Of a DNA stretch of 64,000 bases, positions 1 through 9,831 are shown piece after piece. The notes beneath the pieces are model-generated. The model did no database searches, was not told the origin of the DNA, and saw only the letters and a program-made list of their open reading frames with translations. How positions within the stretch are numbered: the stretch's first letter is position 1; every line of letters starts with the position of its first letter. Both the position numbers and the translations under genes were made by a program. This DNA is from Thermoanaerobacter sp. (GTDB lineage: Bacteria; Bacillota; Thermoanaerobacteria; Thermoanaerobacterales; Thermoanaerobacteraceae). Location of the stretch: the NCBI GenBank assembly GCA_014896455.1, contig JADBKJ010000026.1, positions 109,026 to 173,025 of the forward strand, given 5' to 3'.

Positions 1-6
1 TCCGTT

Positions 7-852
7 TCACATGTTTTTAAATCCTTCTCCTAAAACTTCATGGGCTGTTGATAATATCACGAAAGCGTTGGGGTCTATTCTTTTCACAAGGCTTCTTAAG
101 GTTGTAACTTCTCTACGAGTTACAACACACAACAAAACATTTTTGTCCTTTTTTGAATAACCCCCTCTTCCTTTTAGTTCTGTTACCCCCCTTTCCATTT
201 CCTCCAATATTGATTTACTAATTTCCTCATACCTATCAGAAATAATTATAGCAATTCTCTCATCGCCACTACCTTCTTGTATGAGGTCAATAACTTTGAT
301 AGAAATAAATTCAGTAGCTAAAGCATAAAGGGCAAGTTCCGGGCTAAAAACTATGCCTGCTAAAGTTATTATTACAAAGTCTATTATAAGCAGTATTCTG
401 CCCACACTTAAAAAGTGTATGTATTTATGCAAAGTCATAGCAGCCATGTCTGTTCCACCAGTTGTTGCTCCATATTTTATCACAATACCTAGCCCTACAC
501 CCATTATTATACCACCATATACTGCCGCCAATATTGTATCATGGGTAAGAGGTTTTAAAAAAGCCAATGCATCAATAGAAACACCTAATAAAATAGTTGA
601 ATAAAGTGTTTTAGCTCCAAAACCTGTTCCTAAAGCTTTAGTCGAGATGATAAAAAGCGGAATATTTATTGCCAAGGTAACTGCTCCTATTGGCCATCCA
701 AACAAATGTTGTAGAACAACTGCAAGTCCACTTACTCCACCAGGAGCAATTTTGTTAGGTGCCAAAAATAGGTCAAGAGACAAACTAACAAGTAATGTAC
801 CTATCGTAACCCAGAAAAAGTCTATTATTATTTTCTTGAGTGAAACTTTCAT
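7..852 (-). CDS. YitT family membrane protein
   Basis: Five or so hydrophobic segments fill the first 190 residues (DUF161 repeats), followed by a soluble DUF2179 domain of about 80 residues. This is the usual YitT family architecture and length (281 aa). The start follows an AGGGGATG ribosome site. Proteins of this family are membrane proteins whose function is mostly unknown. The gene lies just downstream of the TagA-like gene on the same strand, so it may be the last gene of that transcript. Confidence 0.88.
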   Translation of the reverse strand: MKVSLKKIIIDFFWVTIGTLLVSLSLDLFLAPNKIAPGGVSGLAVVLQHLFGWPIGAVTLAINIPLFIISTKALGTGFGAKTLYSTILLGVSIDALAFLKPLTHDTILAAVYGGIIMGVGLGIVIKYGATTGGTDMAAMTLHKYIHFLSVGRILLIIDFVIITLAGIVFSPELALYALATEFISIKVIDLIQEGSGDERIAIIISDRYEEISKSILEEMERGVTELKGRGGYSKKDKNVLLCVVTRREVTTLRSLVKRIDPNAFVILSTAHEVLGEGFKNM

Positions 853-863
853 AATACATCCCC

Positions 864-1601
864 TTATCGCATGTCAACTTTTCCTTTGTGTAGCAAAACT
901 TTAAGAGCAAATTTAGGAAGTGCCATCATCCTTTTATATCTCCAAGGCTCTTTAATTAACCTGTATAGCCACTCTAAACCTAATTTTCTATAAATGTAAG
1001 GTGCTCTCTTAACTTTTCCAGCTATTACATCAAAACTTCCTCCTACCCCCATTGCTATTTTTACTTTTAATTTGTCTCTGTTTTTATATATCCATTTCTC
1101 TTGTTTAGGAGCACCTAAAGCCACAAAAAGAACTTCTGCACCCTTATTATTTATCTCTTCTATGATTTTATTTTCTTCCTCTTGAGTAAAATAGCCATGA
1201 TGAGTTCCCACTATTTTAGCACTCGGATATAGCTTTTCTAAATTAACACGAGCTTGTTCTGCAATTTGAGGAGCAGCCCCCAATAGATAAATCTTTATAT
1301 TTTTAGAAGATATATCTTTTATAAATTCCATCATGAGGTCAAAACCTGCTACTCTTTCAGGCATCGGCTTTTTAAAAACTTTTGAAGCAAAAACAATGCC
1401 GTTTCCATCTGGAACATTTAAGTCAGTATTATTTAATATTTCCATATATTCTTTATCCTTTTGCGCCATCATTACAATTTCCGCATTAGGTGTTGCAACA
1501 ATGTGCAGTCTGTCTTCTTGTAAAAAATTGTTTAAAATCTCTACTGCTTGTCTCATCGTCACCCGATCTATTGGCACTCCAAATATATCCAATCTTTCCA
1601 T
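864..1601 (-). CDS. WecG/TagA/CpsF family glycosyltransferase
   Basis: 245 aa, the normal length of the family. The N-terminal part carries the family pattern around VATPNAEIVMMA and NVPDGNGIVFA, and the centre has FVALGAPKQEKWI. Family members transfer N-acetylmannosamine or related sugars onto a lipid-linked GlcNAc during wall polymer synthesis at the inner membrane face. The start is taken at the ATG at 1601, which has GAGGTG five bases upstream. A GTG two codons earlier lies inside that site. The neighbour csaB points to a pyruvylated secondary cell-wall polymer. The exact sugar is not deducible. Confidence 0.9.
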   Translation of the reverse strand: MERLDIFGVPIDRVTMRQAVEILNNFLQEDRLHIVATPNAEIVMMAQKDKEYMEILNNTDLNVPDGNGIVFASKVFKKPMPERVAGFDLMMEFIKDISSKNIKIYLLGAAPQIAEQARVNLEKLYPSAKIVGTHHGYFTQEEENKIIEEINNKGAEVLFVALGAPKQEKWIYKNRDKLKVKIAMGVGGSFDVIAGKVKRAPYIYRKLGLEWLYRLIKEPWRYKRMMALPKFALKVLLHKGKVDMR

Positions 1602-1603
1602 CT

Positions 1604-2695
1604 TCACACCTCAAATTTATTATGTTCAAATAATATATCAAAATTCTTTTTTGCTTTTTCTTTTAACTCATCTAAATGCTTAGACATATCATTTATATAC
1701 TCCTCTTTTCGCTGTAAAATTGAACTTACTTTATTTAAAATGTCGTCGGCAGTAAAAGAATTAATGTCTCCTGCGCTGCTTTCACCAATGGATTTTAGAA
1801 AACCCTCCACCTTAGGGTCATAAGATATACCAATAAATGGAACTAAGGATATAAACGCAAAAATCAAAGAATGCAGTCTTACACCTATTAATAAGCTGCT
1901 GCTTTTAATAATACTCAATATCTCTTCTATTTCGTATTTTCCAGTTAAAATTTCATAAGGCATTTTCATATAAGTAGCAACCCTATCGCTCTCTTCTATA
2001 TCCTCATGATAAAAAGGAAGAAAAACAATCTTATATCCATAATCCTGCGCAATAAAATCTGCAGCCCTTGCCAACTCAACCCTTGATAATTCAGAATTTC
2101 CCCATTCTCTCGTGCAAATCAGAACATATTCTGCAGAATTTAAATCAATCCCTTCTTTTTCGAGGATTTTGCCAAAAATTTCTCTATTATTACCACCAGA
2201 AAAATTTAATACAAGGTCTGCTGCTACTACCACATCTTTTTTGACATTTAGCTCTTTCAAATACTCTTTGGATAATTCGTCTCTTACAGCTATTCCGTCG
2301 ACTTTATTTAAAATTCTTGCAGTAAGCCATCTGTTAAACTTTTTGTCAACTGGACCAATACCTTGTCCCATAACATACACTTTTTTCCTAAGGAATTTCC
2401 CCATAAGCATTATTCCGAGATAATACCACAAACTCTTACTACTGGTCTTATCTTGTATAAGACTCCCACCGCCACTTAACAGTACATCTGACTGTTTTAG
2501 CGCTTTGTATATTTCTTTGAAAGAGTTCCTATTTTCTGCTTTTACGTTGTACTTTTTAGAAGTTTCATCAGGTTTATTAGAAAGAACTGTTATATCTGTT
2601 ATACCTCTTTCTTTTAAACCTTCTACCAGACATTTTAGAACAGCTTCATCCCCAATATTATCAAATCCGTAATAGCCGGATATGACTGTTTTCAT
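1604..2695 (-). CDS. csaB: Polysaccharide pyruvyl transferase CsaB
   Basis: 363 aa with the CsaB pattern: N-terminal ISGYYGFDNIGDEAVL, the glycine-rich LLSGGGSLIQDKTSS near residue 75, and IGVRLHSLIFA near residue 270. CsaB adds ketal pyruvate to secondary cell-wall polysaccharide, the anchor for SLH-domain surface proteins. The ATG follows GGGAG at seven bases. It ends two bases before the TagA-like start, so the two genes are translationally close. Confidence 0.92.
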   Translation of the reverse strand: MKTVISGYYGFDNIGDEAVLKCLVEGLKERGITDITVLSNKPDETSKKYNVKAENRNSFKEIYKALKQSDVLLSGGGSLIQDKTSSKSLWYYLGIMLMGKFLRKKVYVMGQGIGPVDKKFNRWLTARILNKVDGIAVRDELSKEYLKELNVKKDVVVAADLVLNFSGGNNREIFGKILEKEGIDLNSAEYVLICTREWGNSELSRVELARAADFIAQDYGYKIVFLPFYHEDIEESDRVATYMKMPYEILTGKYEIEEILSIIKSSSLLIGVRLHSLIFAFISLVPFIGISYDPKVEGFLKSIGESSAGDINSFTADDILNKVSSILQRKEEYINDMSKHLDELKEKAKKNFDILFEHNKFEV

Positions 2696-2696
2696 A

Positions 2697-4709
2697 TCAA
2701 TACTCCCTTTTTATATTTTTTAAGATCTTGTCCACTATAAATACAGCAATCATGCCAATTAAAGCCCCCAATACCCATGCAATTACCGTGCGCTCTATCG
2801 CAATCGTAAGCACGCTTTCGATATGGCTAAAAGTATTGACAATCGACAATATACCTATCGAAGCAAATATCCCCATAATAAATGTCCACGCTTTTGAGCG
2901 TTTAAAAGCAGCATAAATTCCCAATATAATCGCAGGGTCACCTATTAAAAATTCCTTCGTCCGAGGTCTTGCTACAAGAGTGTGTTCAAGGAAATCTCTA
3001 AATTTAAGCTCTAACTCTGTCGGCCTAACAATAGGTTCATTGCCCGTCCTTGAAATGTATATAATTCCGATAAGCCCTGCTATAGCAATAGCTACTAAAT
3101 GCCATACTTTTATATCTATATTTAAAAATTCCTTTATTCTCTTCATAAAAGTCTTCCAGTGATTAGCATTGTATATCTTTATAATATAATACACAACATA
3201 AAACACTAAAGGTAGTACAAAAGAAACTTTTACACCCCTAAAATAGTCAATTTTTAACATATATTTACTGTCAGCCATTATAGCCGCTATACTAAGAGCC
3301 CCTATAAAAGAAATCAATAGTGAATTAATAAATATTTTTAGTGAGGTATATGTGAAGCTGATATTTTGCTTTTTCTCCAATATTTCTTTCGTTTTGTCTA
3401 TAAAATATCCTATCCCAAGAGAAGGAAAAATTATAGAAGAAGCTAACGCTACTACTTTGACGCCTAAATCGTTAAATCTGCTTACTAACACTAAAGATGT
3501 CAGTATAGCACCCAACAATCCTAATAAAATTAACACATATTCTCCAATTCCTAACATCTGTAAAAGCAACAAGCCACCAGCGATAACTCCAAAACTTATA
3601 AGTATTTCTGTAAGTTTTGACTGGTGAAGTTGTTGAAGAGATTTTGCAATGCCAGCCTTTAATCCAGCTTTTTTTATATATTTTGTCATATCTTCAATCA
3701 TAGATTGATTTTGTTGTATGTTGTAAGCTGCACTTTTGGAATTATCTATTTTTGCTCTCATATAAATAATTCTGACATTCCGCTCTATTATTCCTCTGTA
3801 CCATCTATTTACTATTTCAGAAGTATCGTATTTTTGAGTTTCTGCTTCTGAAACTCCAAAGACTTTTATCCCCCTATAATCATTGAACTTAGCAAATTTA
3901 TTCATTCCATCTTGAAGTTTTTTCCCCATAGGCACATCTATAATTCCTACGTTTATGCCATTTTTCTTAAATAAAGAAGCAGCATAAGATATTTTTTCCG
4001 GATTTCCTAAGACATCAGTACCATTAAAAATTACAGTTTTTACATCAAATTTCTTCAATATATCAACATAGTCTTTTATATCTTTATCCTTTATCCCAGT
4101 AAAATTCTCAATTCGCGGTATCACATCAAAGCCTAAAGACTTTACCAGTTCTAAATCGCTTTCATCAAATCCCAACCCCTTTGTTATAAAAACATCTTTG
4201 GGTTTATTGATAACAAAGGCATAGCTACCTCTCTTTTCAAGCACTTTTAATTCGTCTTCAGGTACTCTTCTTGTTAAAGCCTCTTTAAGAAAATTGAATA
4301 TCTTTACATCTTTTGTTGTAACAACTATGTAGTTTCCATACTGCTCCCTTTCCTTATCTGTAAGACTCTTTAAGTAGTCTTCCAATGCTACATTCCCTAA
4401 GTTTGAAGACAACAAATAAAGATTTCCTACGTCTTTTAAAAGGCTCAAAGAAATTTTACCAGACTGTTGAAGGCTTTCAAGAGTAACCTCATTTACAGCA
4501 ACACCTATAAGACCAGCTGATTTCATGTCAGAAAGTACAGAAACCAAATCTTTGCCTGTTGCAGAAGCAAGGTATTTGAAGCTTTTTAAATCTCCTACAA
4601 TTTCTACTGTATCATAGTTGTTTTCTACTCTTATTCTGTTTATGTCTACGAAAATAGATACTACTAAAGAAATAGCAATAAATATTACAAGTATTTTTCT
4701 TAGCTTCAA
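2697..4709 (-). CDS. DUF5693 family membrane protein
   Basis: 670 aa. One N-terminal transmembrane segment is followed by an extracytoplasmic domain of about 340 residues and then about eight membrane segments. I recognise the DUF5693 type, which commonly sits beside csaB in Clostridia. Function is unknown; a role in wall polymer export or modification is inference from the neighbours. The start chosen is TTG at 4709, because AAAGGAGAG lies five bases before it. A reading-frame extension to ATG 4751 has no ribosome site. Confidence 0.8.
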   Translation of the reverse strand: MKLRKILVIFIAISLVVSIFVDINRIRVENNYDTVEIVGDLKSFKYLASATGKDLVSVLSDMKSAGLIGVAVNEVTLESLQQSGKISLSLLKDVGNLYLLSSNLGNVALEDYLKSLTDKEREQYGNYIVVTTKDVKIFNFLKEALTRRVPEDELKVLEKRGSYAFVINKPKDVFITKGLGFDESDLELVKSLGFDVIPRIENFTGIKDKDIKDYVDILKKFDVKTVIFNGTDVLGNPEKISYAASLFKKNGINVGIIDVPMGKKLQDGMNKFAKFNDYRGIKVFGVSEAETQKYDTSEIVNRWYRGIIERNVRIIYMRAKIDNSKSAAYNIQQNQSMIEDMTKYIKKAGLKAGIAKSLQQLHQSKLTEILISFGVIAGGLLLLQMLGIGEYVLILLGLLGAILTSLVLVSRFNDLGVKVVALASSIIFPSLGIGYFIDKTKEILEKKQNISFTYTSLKIFINSLLISFIGALSIAAIMADSKYMLKIDYFRGVKVSFVLPLVFYVVYYIIKIYNANHWKTFMKRIKEFLNIDIKVWHLVAIAIAGLIGIIYISRTGNEPIVRPTELELKFRDFLEHTLVARPRTKEFLIGDPAIILGIYAAFKRSKAWTFIMGIFASIGILSIVNTFSHIESVLTIAIERTVIAWVLGALIGMIAVFIVDKILKNIKREY

Positions 4710-4806
4710 ATTAATCTCTCCTTTGTATTCGCTTTTGTAACACATCGACATTTAAGGTTGGTAACTACTCATATTATATCACAAAAATTTCTTTAGAGCA
4801 TAAAAA

Positions 4807-4825
4807 AACAGCGCAAAGCGCTGTT
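4807..4825 (-). terminator. Rho-independent terminator
   Basis: Perfect stem AACAGCGC/GCGCTGTT with a three-base loop. On the minus strand it is followed by a run of T. It overlaps the stop codon of the small exported protein gene. Confidence 0.88.
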
Positions 4826-5276
4826 AATTTTTTGTATATTTTCCCATCACAACTATGTATGTGTGTTTAGTCGCTTTTATGCCTCTGCCATCAGAGCGTG
4901 GAAAAAGCAAAAGATGATTAGCAGGTATAAGGTCATTATCTTTCAAATTTGTACCTGCAGTAAGGTCTGCTACTCCATCAGTTTTTGTAACAATTACTGC
5001 TGAATTTGCGATTCTAACTATCGCTTGGGTACCGCCCTCCATTGTCAAAACCTCTCCTGCATTTAGTTCAACTACTTCATAGCTTGCCCCTGCCTTTGCC
5101 TCTTTTAGCTTATCATCAACATAAGCTTTTACCTGATTATATTGCGAGTCAACATAGCTTTTGCTGACAAGGGGGTCTTGCTGACTTCCTGGTTCAGGAT
5201 TCTGATCAGCATAACCAACACTCAAAGCAACTAAAATCACAACAAAAACCAATATAAGCGCATAAGCTTTTTTCAT
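4824..5276 (-). CDS. Small exported protein, unknown function
   Basis: 150 aa. Residues 1-23 form a signal peptide (MKKAYALILVFVVILVALS, then SVGYAD). The mature part has a charged helical segment around residues 38-68 and a beta-rich C-terminal domain with TMEGGTQAIVRI. Conserved hypothetical type in Thermoanaerobacterales. The ATG follows AGGAGGA. Single gene, with its own terminator overlapping the stop codon. Function not known. Confidence 0.75.
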   Translation of the reverse strand: MKKAYALILVFVVILVALSVGYADQNPEPGSQQDPLVSKSYVDSQYNQVKAYVDDKLKEAKAGASYEVVELNAGEVLTMEGGTQAIVRIANSAVIVTKTDGVADLTAGTNLKDNDLIPANHLLLFPRSDGRGIKATKHTYIVVMGKYTKN

Positions 5277-5348
5277 TTGCTCTTCCTCCTATAATTCCCT
5301 CTTCCACCTCTATTTTATAAAAAAATAAATGATATTTCAACAAAAAAT

Positions 5349-5374
5349 AAGAACTTATTTTAAAATAAGTCCTT
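5349..5374 (-). terminator. Terminator after endoA
   Basis: Stem AAGGACTTATTTT/AAAATAAGTTCTT (one G-U pair) followed on the minus strand by ATTTTTTG. It touches the endoA stop codon and closes the acpS-to-endoA gene block. Confidence 0.85.
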
Positions 5375-5723
5375 AAAAATCAATCAACCCTAAACTTATT
5401 TGCAAAGCTTCATTGACTTTCTCCATCATTTCCTGGTCAAAATGGCCAATTTTTTCTCTTAAACGTTTTTTGTCAATAGTCCTGATTTGTTCTAACAATA
5501 CTACAGAATCTTTGTTAAGTCCATACTCTGCCCCATTTATTTCAACATGAGTGGGCAATTTGGCTTTGTTGATCTGAGATGTAATTGCCGCTACTATTAC
5601 TGTTGGACTATATTTATTACCAATATCATTTTGAATTATAAGTACAGGCCGAATTCCACCCTGTTCAGAGCCTATTACAGGGCTTAAATCGGCATAAAAG
5701 ATATCTCCTCTCTTTATCACCAT
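5373..5723 (-). CDS. ndoA: mRNA interferase EndoA (MazF/PemK toxin)
   Basis: 116 aa, nearly collinear with B. subtilis EndoA from memory: [19 protein letters not shown] at the N-terminus, [27 protein letters not shown], and [13 protein letters not shown]. Cleaves mRNA at a short motif; neutralised by the partner gene upstream. The start is placed at ATG 5723 by comparison. TTG 5729 overlaps the antitoxin stop and GTG 5720 is a further option. Translationally coupled to the antitoxin. Confidence 0.95.
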   Translation of the reverse strand: MVIKRGDIFYADLSPVIGSEQGGIRPVLIIQNDIGNKYSPTVIVAAITSQINKAKLPTHVEINGAEYGLNKDSVVLLEQIRTIDKKRLREKIGHFDQEMMEKVNEALQISLGLIDF

Positions 5724-5725
5724 AG

Positions 5726-6001
5726 TCAATCACACTTTTTAAGTTTCATTTCATATCCTGTAAAACATTCGTTTTCTGCGGTTAGGCCCATTTCCGCAAG
5801 TTCACTGTTGATTGCTGCCATCTCTAGATATCCTTTTTTCATGCTCTCGCGTATTTGAACTTTTTTCCTCTCGCGTATATATAATTTCATCGCTTCTCTT
5901 ATAAATTCACTGCGATTTCTGTTTTCCATAGCGGCAAGAACGTCGACCTCTTCTAACAAACTCTGAGGTAAGCTCACAAGTATTCGCTTTGTTTCGCCCA
6001 C
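5726..6001 (-). CDS. ndoAI: EndoA antitoxin (ribbon-helix-helix)
   Basis: 91 aa. The N-terminal [16 protein letters not shown] and [14 protein letters not shown] form a ribbon-helix-helix DNA-binding fold; the acidic C-terminal tail is the probable toxin-binding part. The start is GTG at 6001, because AAGGAGGT lies seven bases upstream. A longer frame to 6022 runs through that site. It overlaps or abuts the toxin gene, as in Bacillus. Confidence 0.92.
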   Translation of the reverse strand: MGETKRILVSLPQSLLEEVDVLAAMENRNRSEFIREAMKLYIRERKKVQIRESMKKGYLEMAAINSELAEMGLTAENECFTGYEMKLKKCD

Positions 6002-6102
6002 TTTTAGGACCTCCTTACGCACTTATATAATTTATTATATATTACTATATATAATGATGTCAATCATTTGTAAATTTTATACTATAAAAGTCAAATTTTT
6101 AA

Positions 6103-7257
6103 TTAATTTTTTACTTCAACTACCTCTCCTTTGTAAATATATATTCGAGGCACCCTTCTAGATATTCCACAATATACTTCATAAGGTATAGTATCTAATT
6201 TTTTAGCAATCTCATCCGCTGTTATTTTTTCTCCCTTTTGACTTCCAAAAATAACTACATCATCACCTAGTTCTACTCCTTCTATATCGGTGACATCTAT
6301 CATCGTTTGGTCCATACAAATTCTCCCAATTACAGGGGCATATTTCCCTTTTACTAAGACATGATGATTATTAGAGAGTAATCTATTAAAACCATCAGCA
6401 TATCCTACAGGCAATGTGGCAATTTTGCTTTTTCTTTTAGTTATAAATGTCCTTCCATAACTAATGGAAGTACCTTCAGGTACCTCTTTTATATGCACTA
6501 TTTTAGTTTTAAAGCCCATAGTTTGTTTTAAATCCAATGGTCTTTCCACCTCTTCTGAAGGATAACTGCCGTATAAAACTATTCCTGGCCTTACCATGTC
6601 TAAATAAGTATATTTAAGGTCAATAATTGCTCCACTGTTAGCTATGTGCTTTAAAGGAATATTTATCCCTTTTTCTTTTAACCTCTCCAACAATTTTTTG
6701 AACATATCAAACTGTTTTTCAGCATATGTTTTATTTTTTTCATCAGAAGTAGCAAAATGACTAAATATGCCTTGTACCTCTACCCCTTCCATTTCCATCA
6801 TTTTTTCTATCTCTTTTTCAGCTACCTTTAAATCTGTATATCCTATCCGTCCCATACCTGTATCAATTTTTACATGAACTTTAGCCTTCTTACCCGCATT
6901 TAAGGCAATTCTTTCTAAGTCTTTAACATAGTTTATATCAAAAACAGTTTGAGTTATATTGTTCACAATTAATTCTTTGGCCTGAGTTAAAGGGGTATAT
7001 CCAAAAATGAGTATGGGAATATTAATTCCGCATTCCCTTAATTCTAACGCCTCTTCTATTGTAGCTACTGCCAAATAAGAAACCCCATTTTCTATTAAAA
7101 CCTTTGCTACTTGACAAGCTCCATGTCCATAAGCATTGGCTTTCACTACCCCCATTATTTTTACGTTCTTGCCCACCCATCTCTTTATTTCACTCAAATT
7201 ATGCACAATATTATCCAAATATATTTCTGCTCTTGTTGGCCTTATATTATCAAACAT
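6103..7257 (-). CDS. alr: Alanine racemase
   Basis: 384 aa, full length. PLP lysine in VVKANAYGHG (K39), substrate-site region IDTGMGRIGY, SHFATSDE, and the C-terminal VIGRICMDQTMIDVTD and YGRTF elements. Interconverts L- and D-alanine for peptidoglycan. It follows the ydcC-like lipoprotein gene and precedes endoAI, the same order as in B. subtilis. Confidence 0.97.
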   Translation of the reverse strand: MFDNIRPTRAEIYLDNIVHNLSEIKRWVGKNVKIMGVVKANAYGHGACQVAKVLIENGVSYLAVATIEEALELRECGINIPILIFGYTPLTQAKELIVNNITQTVFDINYVKDLERIALNAGKKAKVHVKIDTGMGRIGYTDLKVAEKEIEKMMEMEGVEVQGIFSHFATSDEKNKTYAEKQFDMFKKLLERLKEKGINIPLKHIANSGAIIDLKYTYLDMVRPGIVLYGSYPSEEVERPLDLKQTMGFKTKIVHIKEVPEGTSISYGRTFITKRKSKIATLPVGYADGFNRLLSNNHHVLVKGKYAPVIGRICMDQTMIDVTDIEGVELGDDVVIFGSQKGEKITADEIAKKLDTIPYEVYCGISRRVPRIYIYKGEVVEVKN

Positions 7258-7276
7258 TAAAAATCCCCCTTGTTTT

Positions 7277-8284
7277 TCACCTCAAGGATTTTATCACTTT
7301 AAGTATCTCCTCTTCATTCAAATTCCCGGTTACTGCAATTTTTACTTGCATACCATTTACCATCGTAATATATTCCTTTCCCCCATTGTCTTTTTCTTTA
7401 TAATACACTCCTTCGCTCAAAAGAAATCCTTTTTCATTAACTATTTCGTTTTGGTCAACCACAGTCTCAAAAATTTCTATCAACTCCCCACCCGAAGTAT
7501 ACACAAAAGTAACTCCATTATTTTCATTAACATTCACCAATACATTTAAAAGTTTAAAACCTTGTGGTAAATACACAGGCATTACAGGATTTATGCCGCA
7601 ATATTTATAAACCTCTTTTGTATCTATTTCTATTACTGGAGAATCTAAAAGATTTCCCGCTAACGTCGTTACGCTATCCTTAGTAAATAACTTGTCATTT
7701 ATCTCAGGGTTATATTTATAATCCTTATAAGTAATTTTTGAAAAAATATCATTATTAATATCAAAAATTGTCAATTCTTTAGGTGTCAAATCCTCTTTAG
7801 AAAAAGCCATTTGTTCTTTGTACATGAAAATATTTTTATCTAAAATAGGAACTGTTATTAAATAAAATTTATCCATCTCCCTTTTTTCTATCTCTCCACC
7901 TGAATTAATATAGTTTTTTATAAAAGAAGTAATCATCGAATACAAAGGAATCTCTTCTGTATTTTCTGCTACAAAAACTTGATTCACCTTTGCAAAATAC
8001 ACATAACTTCTTTTACCATCATATACAATAATTTTATCTGGACTCCCACTTTCTTTTAAAACTTCTAATCGAAATTTACCTTTTTTGTAAAATTGTACAA
8101 CTGCAAATTTGTTATCTATCTTGTTGTTATAAAGCTCTACAATTGCTGTGGCAGTATAACTTTCTAATTTATCTAATTGTTCTTTAATAGAAAGAAAAGG
8201 GTCTTTAATTTTTTTTACTTTTACTCCACACCCTGAAAGAAAAAATATAAGCACAAAAACAATTACAAAAAATGTCTTTTTCAA
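7277..8284 (-). CDS. LolA/YdcC-like lipoprotein
   Basis: 335 aa with a lipoprotein signal: hydrophobic residues 3-16 then the lipobox LSGC, so Cys19 is the predicted lipidated residue. The body is a LolA-like beta fold (YTATAIVELYNNK), with a C-terminal domain of about 100 residues near PVMPVYLPQGFK. Position between nnr/acpS and alr matches B. subtilis ydcC, a sporulation-associated lipoprotein gene. Start is TTG after GGGTGAGGG. Confidence 0.85.
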   Translation of the reverse strand: MKKTFFVIVFVLIFFLSGCGVKVKKIKDPFLSIKEQLDKLESYTATAIVELYNNKIDNKFAVVQFYKKGKFRLEVLKESGSPDKIIVYDGKRSYVYFAKVNQVFVAENTEEIPLYSMITSFIKNYINSGGEIEKREMDKFYLITVPILDKNIFMYKEQMAFSKEDLTPKELTIFDINNDIFSKITYKDYKYNPEINDKLFTKDSVTTLAGNLLDSPVIEIDTKEVYKYCGINPVMPVYLPQGFKLLNVLVNVNENNGVTFVYTSGGELIEIFETVVDQNEIVNEKGFLLSEGVYYKEKDNGGKEYITMVNGMQVKIAVTGNLNEEEILKVIKSLR

Positions 8285-8298
8285 AAACCCTCACCCTC

Positions 8299-9831
8299 TT
8301 ACAAACCACATTTAAGAGCCTTTGGAATGTTCTCAAGGATATCCATCGCTGTCATTCCATACTCTCCCACATATTCTTTAGCAATATCTCCTGCCTTCCC
8401 ATGGTAAAATACCCCATAAATTGCCGCTTTTTCTTCGCTAAACCCTTGAGCCAAAAAAGCTGTAATCATTCCTGTCAAAACATCTCCACTACCAGCAGTT
8501 GCCATCCCGGGATTGCCTGTGCTATTTATATATATGCTTCCTTCTTTTGTCGCTATTACAGTTTTAGCACCTTTAAGTACAAGTGTCACTTTGTACCTAT
8601 CAATAAAAGTTTTTGCCACTTCAAAAAGATTATTCTTAATCTCATCAATCGCGAGACTTGTCAATCTTGACATTTCCCCATAATGGGGAGTTAGAATAAT
8701 TTTTTTGCCTTGTATAACTTCCAATCTTCCTACCAAAGCATTGAGAGCATCAGCATCTAAAACTACAGGCTTATCCGTATTTTTTACAATGTCATATACC
8801 AATTGTGAAATATCTCTATCATGAGTCAATCCTGGTCCTATAGCAATAACATCACTTTCCTCTATTAACTTAAGTACACTACTTAAAACATTATGGGATA
8901 AAATACCATTTTGTTCCTCTAATCCATAAGTTATAACCTCACAAAGTTCCCCCTGAATTACTGATTGCACACTTTTGGGAACTGCTAATTTCACCAGTCC
9001 GCACCCTGCCTTAATAGCGCTTTTAGCACTCAGATATGCTGCTCCTGTCATATTTTTAGAACCAGCTATAATCAAAGCTTTACCATAATCTCCTTTATGA
9101 GTATTTCCGTGCCTTTTTGGAAGCTTTACATCCTCTGAAGTCACAAGGTTATAATTATAACCTACCTCTGCTGCTAACTGGTAAGGAATCCCTATATCAG
9201 CAACACGAACTTCTCCTGCATAATCAACACCCGGATACACTAATAAGCCTGGCTTTAGAAATTGCATAGTAACTGTTTTAGTAGCCCTAACAGCGCATCC
9301 TTCTACTTTACCTGTATCAGCATTTAATCCAGAAGGAATATCGACAGATACCACAATTTTATCTGCTTGGTTTACCATTTCTATAATCTCTTTTGTTATA
9401 CCACTTATTTCTCCTTTAAGCCCAATTCCGTAAATTGCGTCCACAATCACATCGCTGTCTTTAATAGTTTTTTCCAAAAATTTTAGGTGTTCTCTTTGAG
9501 TAATTTCCGCTACATAAATCCCCATATTTAGGATTGCATCTAAATTTACCTTTGCATCCCCTGAAATAGCACCTAAACTTGTAGTTAAAAATACTTTTAC
9601 ATCGACTCCCCAATTATGAAGATTTCTAGCCACTACATAGCCATCTCCACCATTATTCCCTTTTCCAGATATGACTATTACAGAGTTTAAATTCTCTTCC
9701 TCTAAAATCTTTTTCACCTCTAGCGCTGTTTCTCTTCCCGCATTCTCCATTAAACCTATAGAAGGAATTCCTATTTTTTCTATAGCTATTTTTTCAACTT
9801 CTCTCATCTGTTTTGATGTCAACACTATCAT
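8299..9831 (-). CDS. nnr: Bifunctional NAD(P)H-hydrate epimerase/dehydratase
   Basis: 510 aa fusion. Residues 1-210 are the epimerase (YjeF_N), with GKGNNGGDGYVVARNL and VDIPSGLNADTG. Residues 230-510 are the ADP/ATP-dependent dehydratase, with TPHYGEMSRLT and AGSGDVLTGMI. It repairs hydrated NADH and NADPH, which form faster at high temperature. The start is ATG 9831 after GGAGGTG. It overlaps the acpS 3' end by 38 bases. Confidence 0.96.
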   Translation of the reverse strand: MIVLTSKQMREVEKIAIEKIGIPSIGLMENAGRETALEVKKILEEENLNSVIVISGKGNNGGDGYVVARNLHNWGVDVKVFLTTSLGAISGDAKVNLDAILNMGIYVAEITQREHLKFLEKTIKDSDVIVDAIYGIGLKGEISGITKEIIEMVNQADKIVVSVDIPSGLNADTGKVEGCAVRATKTVTMQFLKPGLLVYPGVDYAGEVRVADIGIPYQLAAEVGYNYNLVTSEDVKLPKRHGNTHKGDYGKALIIAGSKNMTGAAYLSAKSAIKAGCGLVKLAVPKSVQSVIQGELCEVITYGLEEQNGILSHNVLSSVLKLIEESDVIAIGPGLTHDRDISQLVYDIVKNTDKPVVLDADALNALVGRLEVIQGKKIILTPHYGEMSRLTSLAIDEIKNNLFEVAKTFIDRYKVTLVLKGAKTVIATKEGSIYINSTGNPGMATAGSGDVLTGMITAFLAQGFSEEKAAIYGVFYHGKAGDIAKEYVGEYGMTAMDILENIPKALKCGL

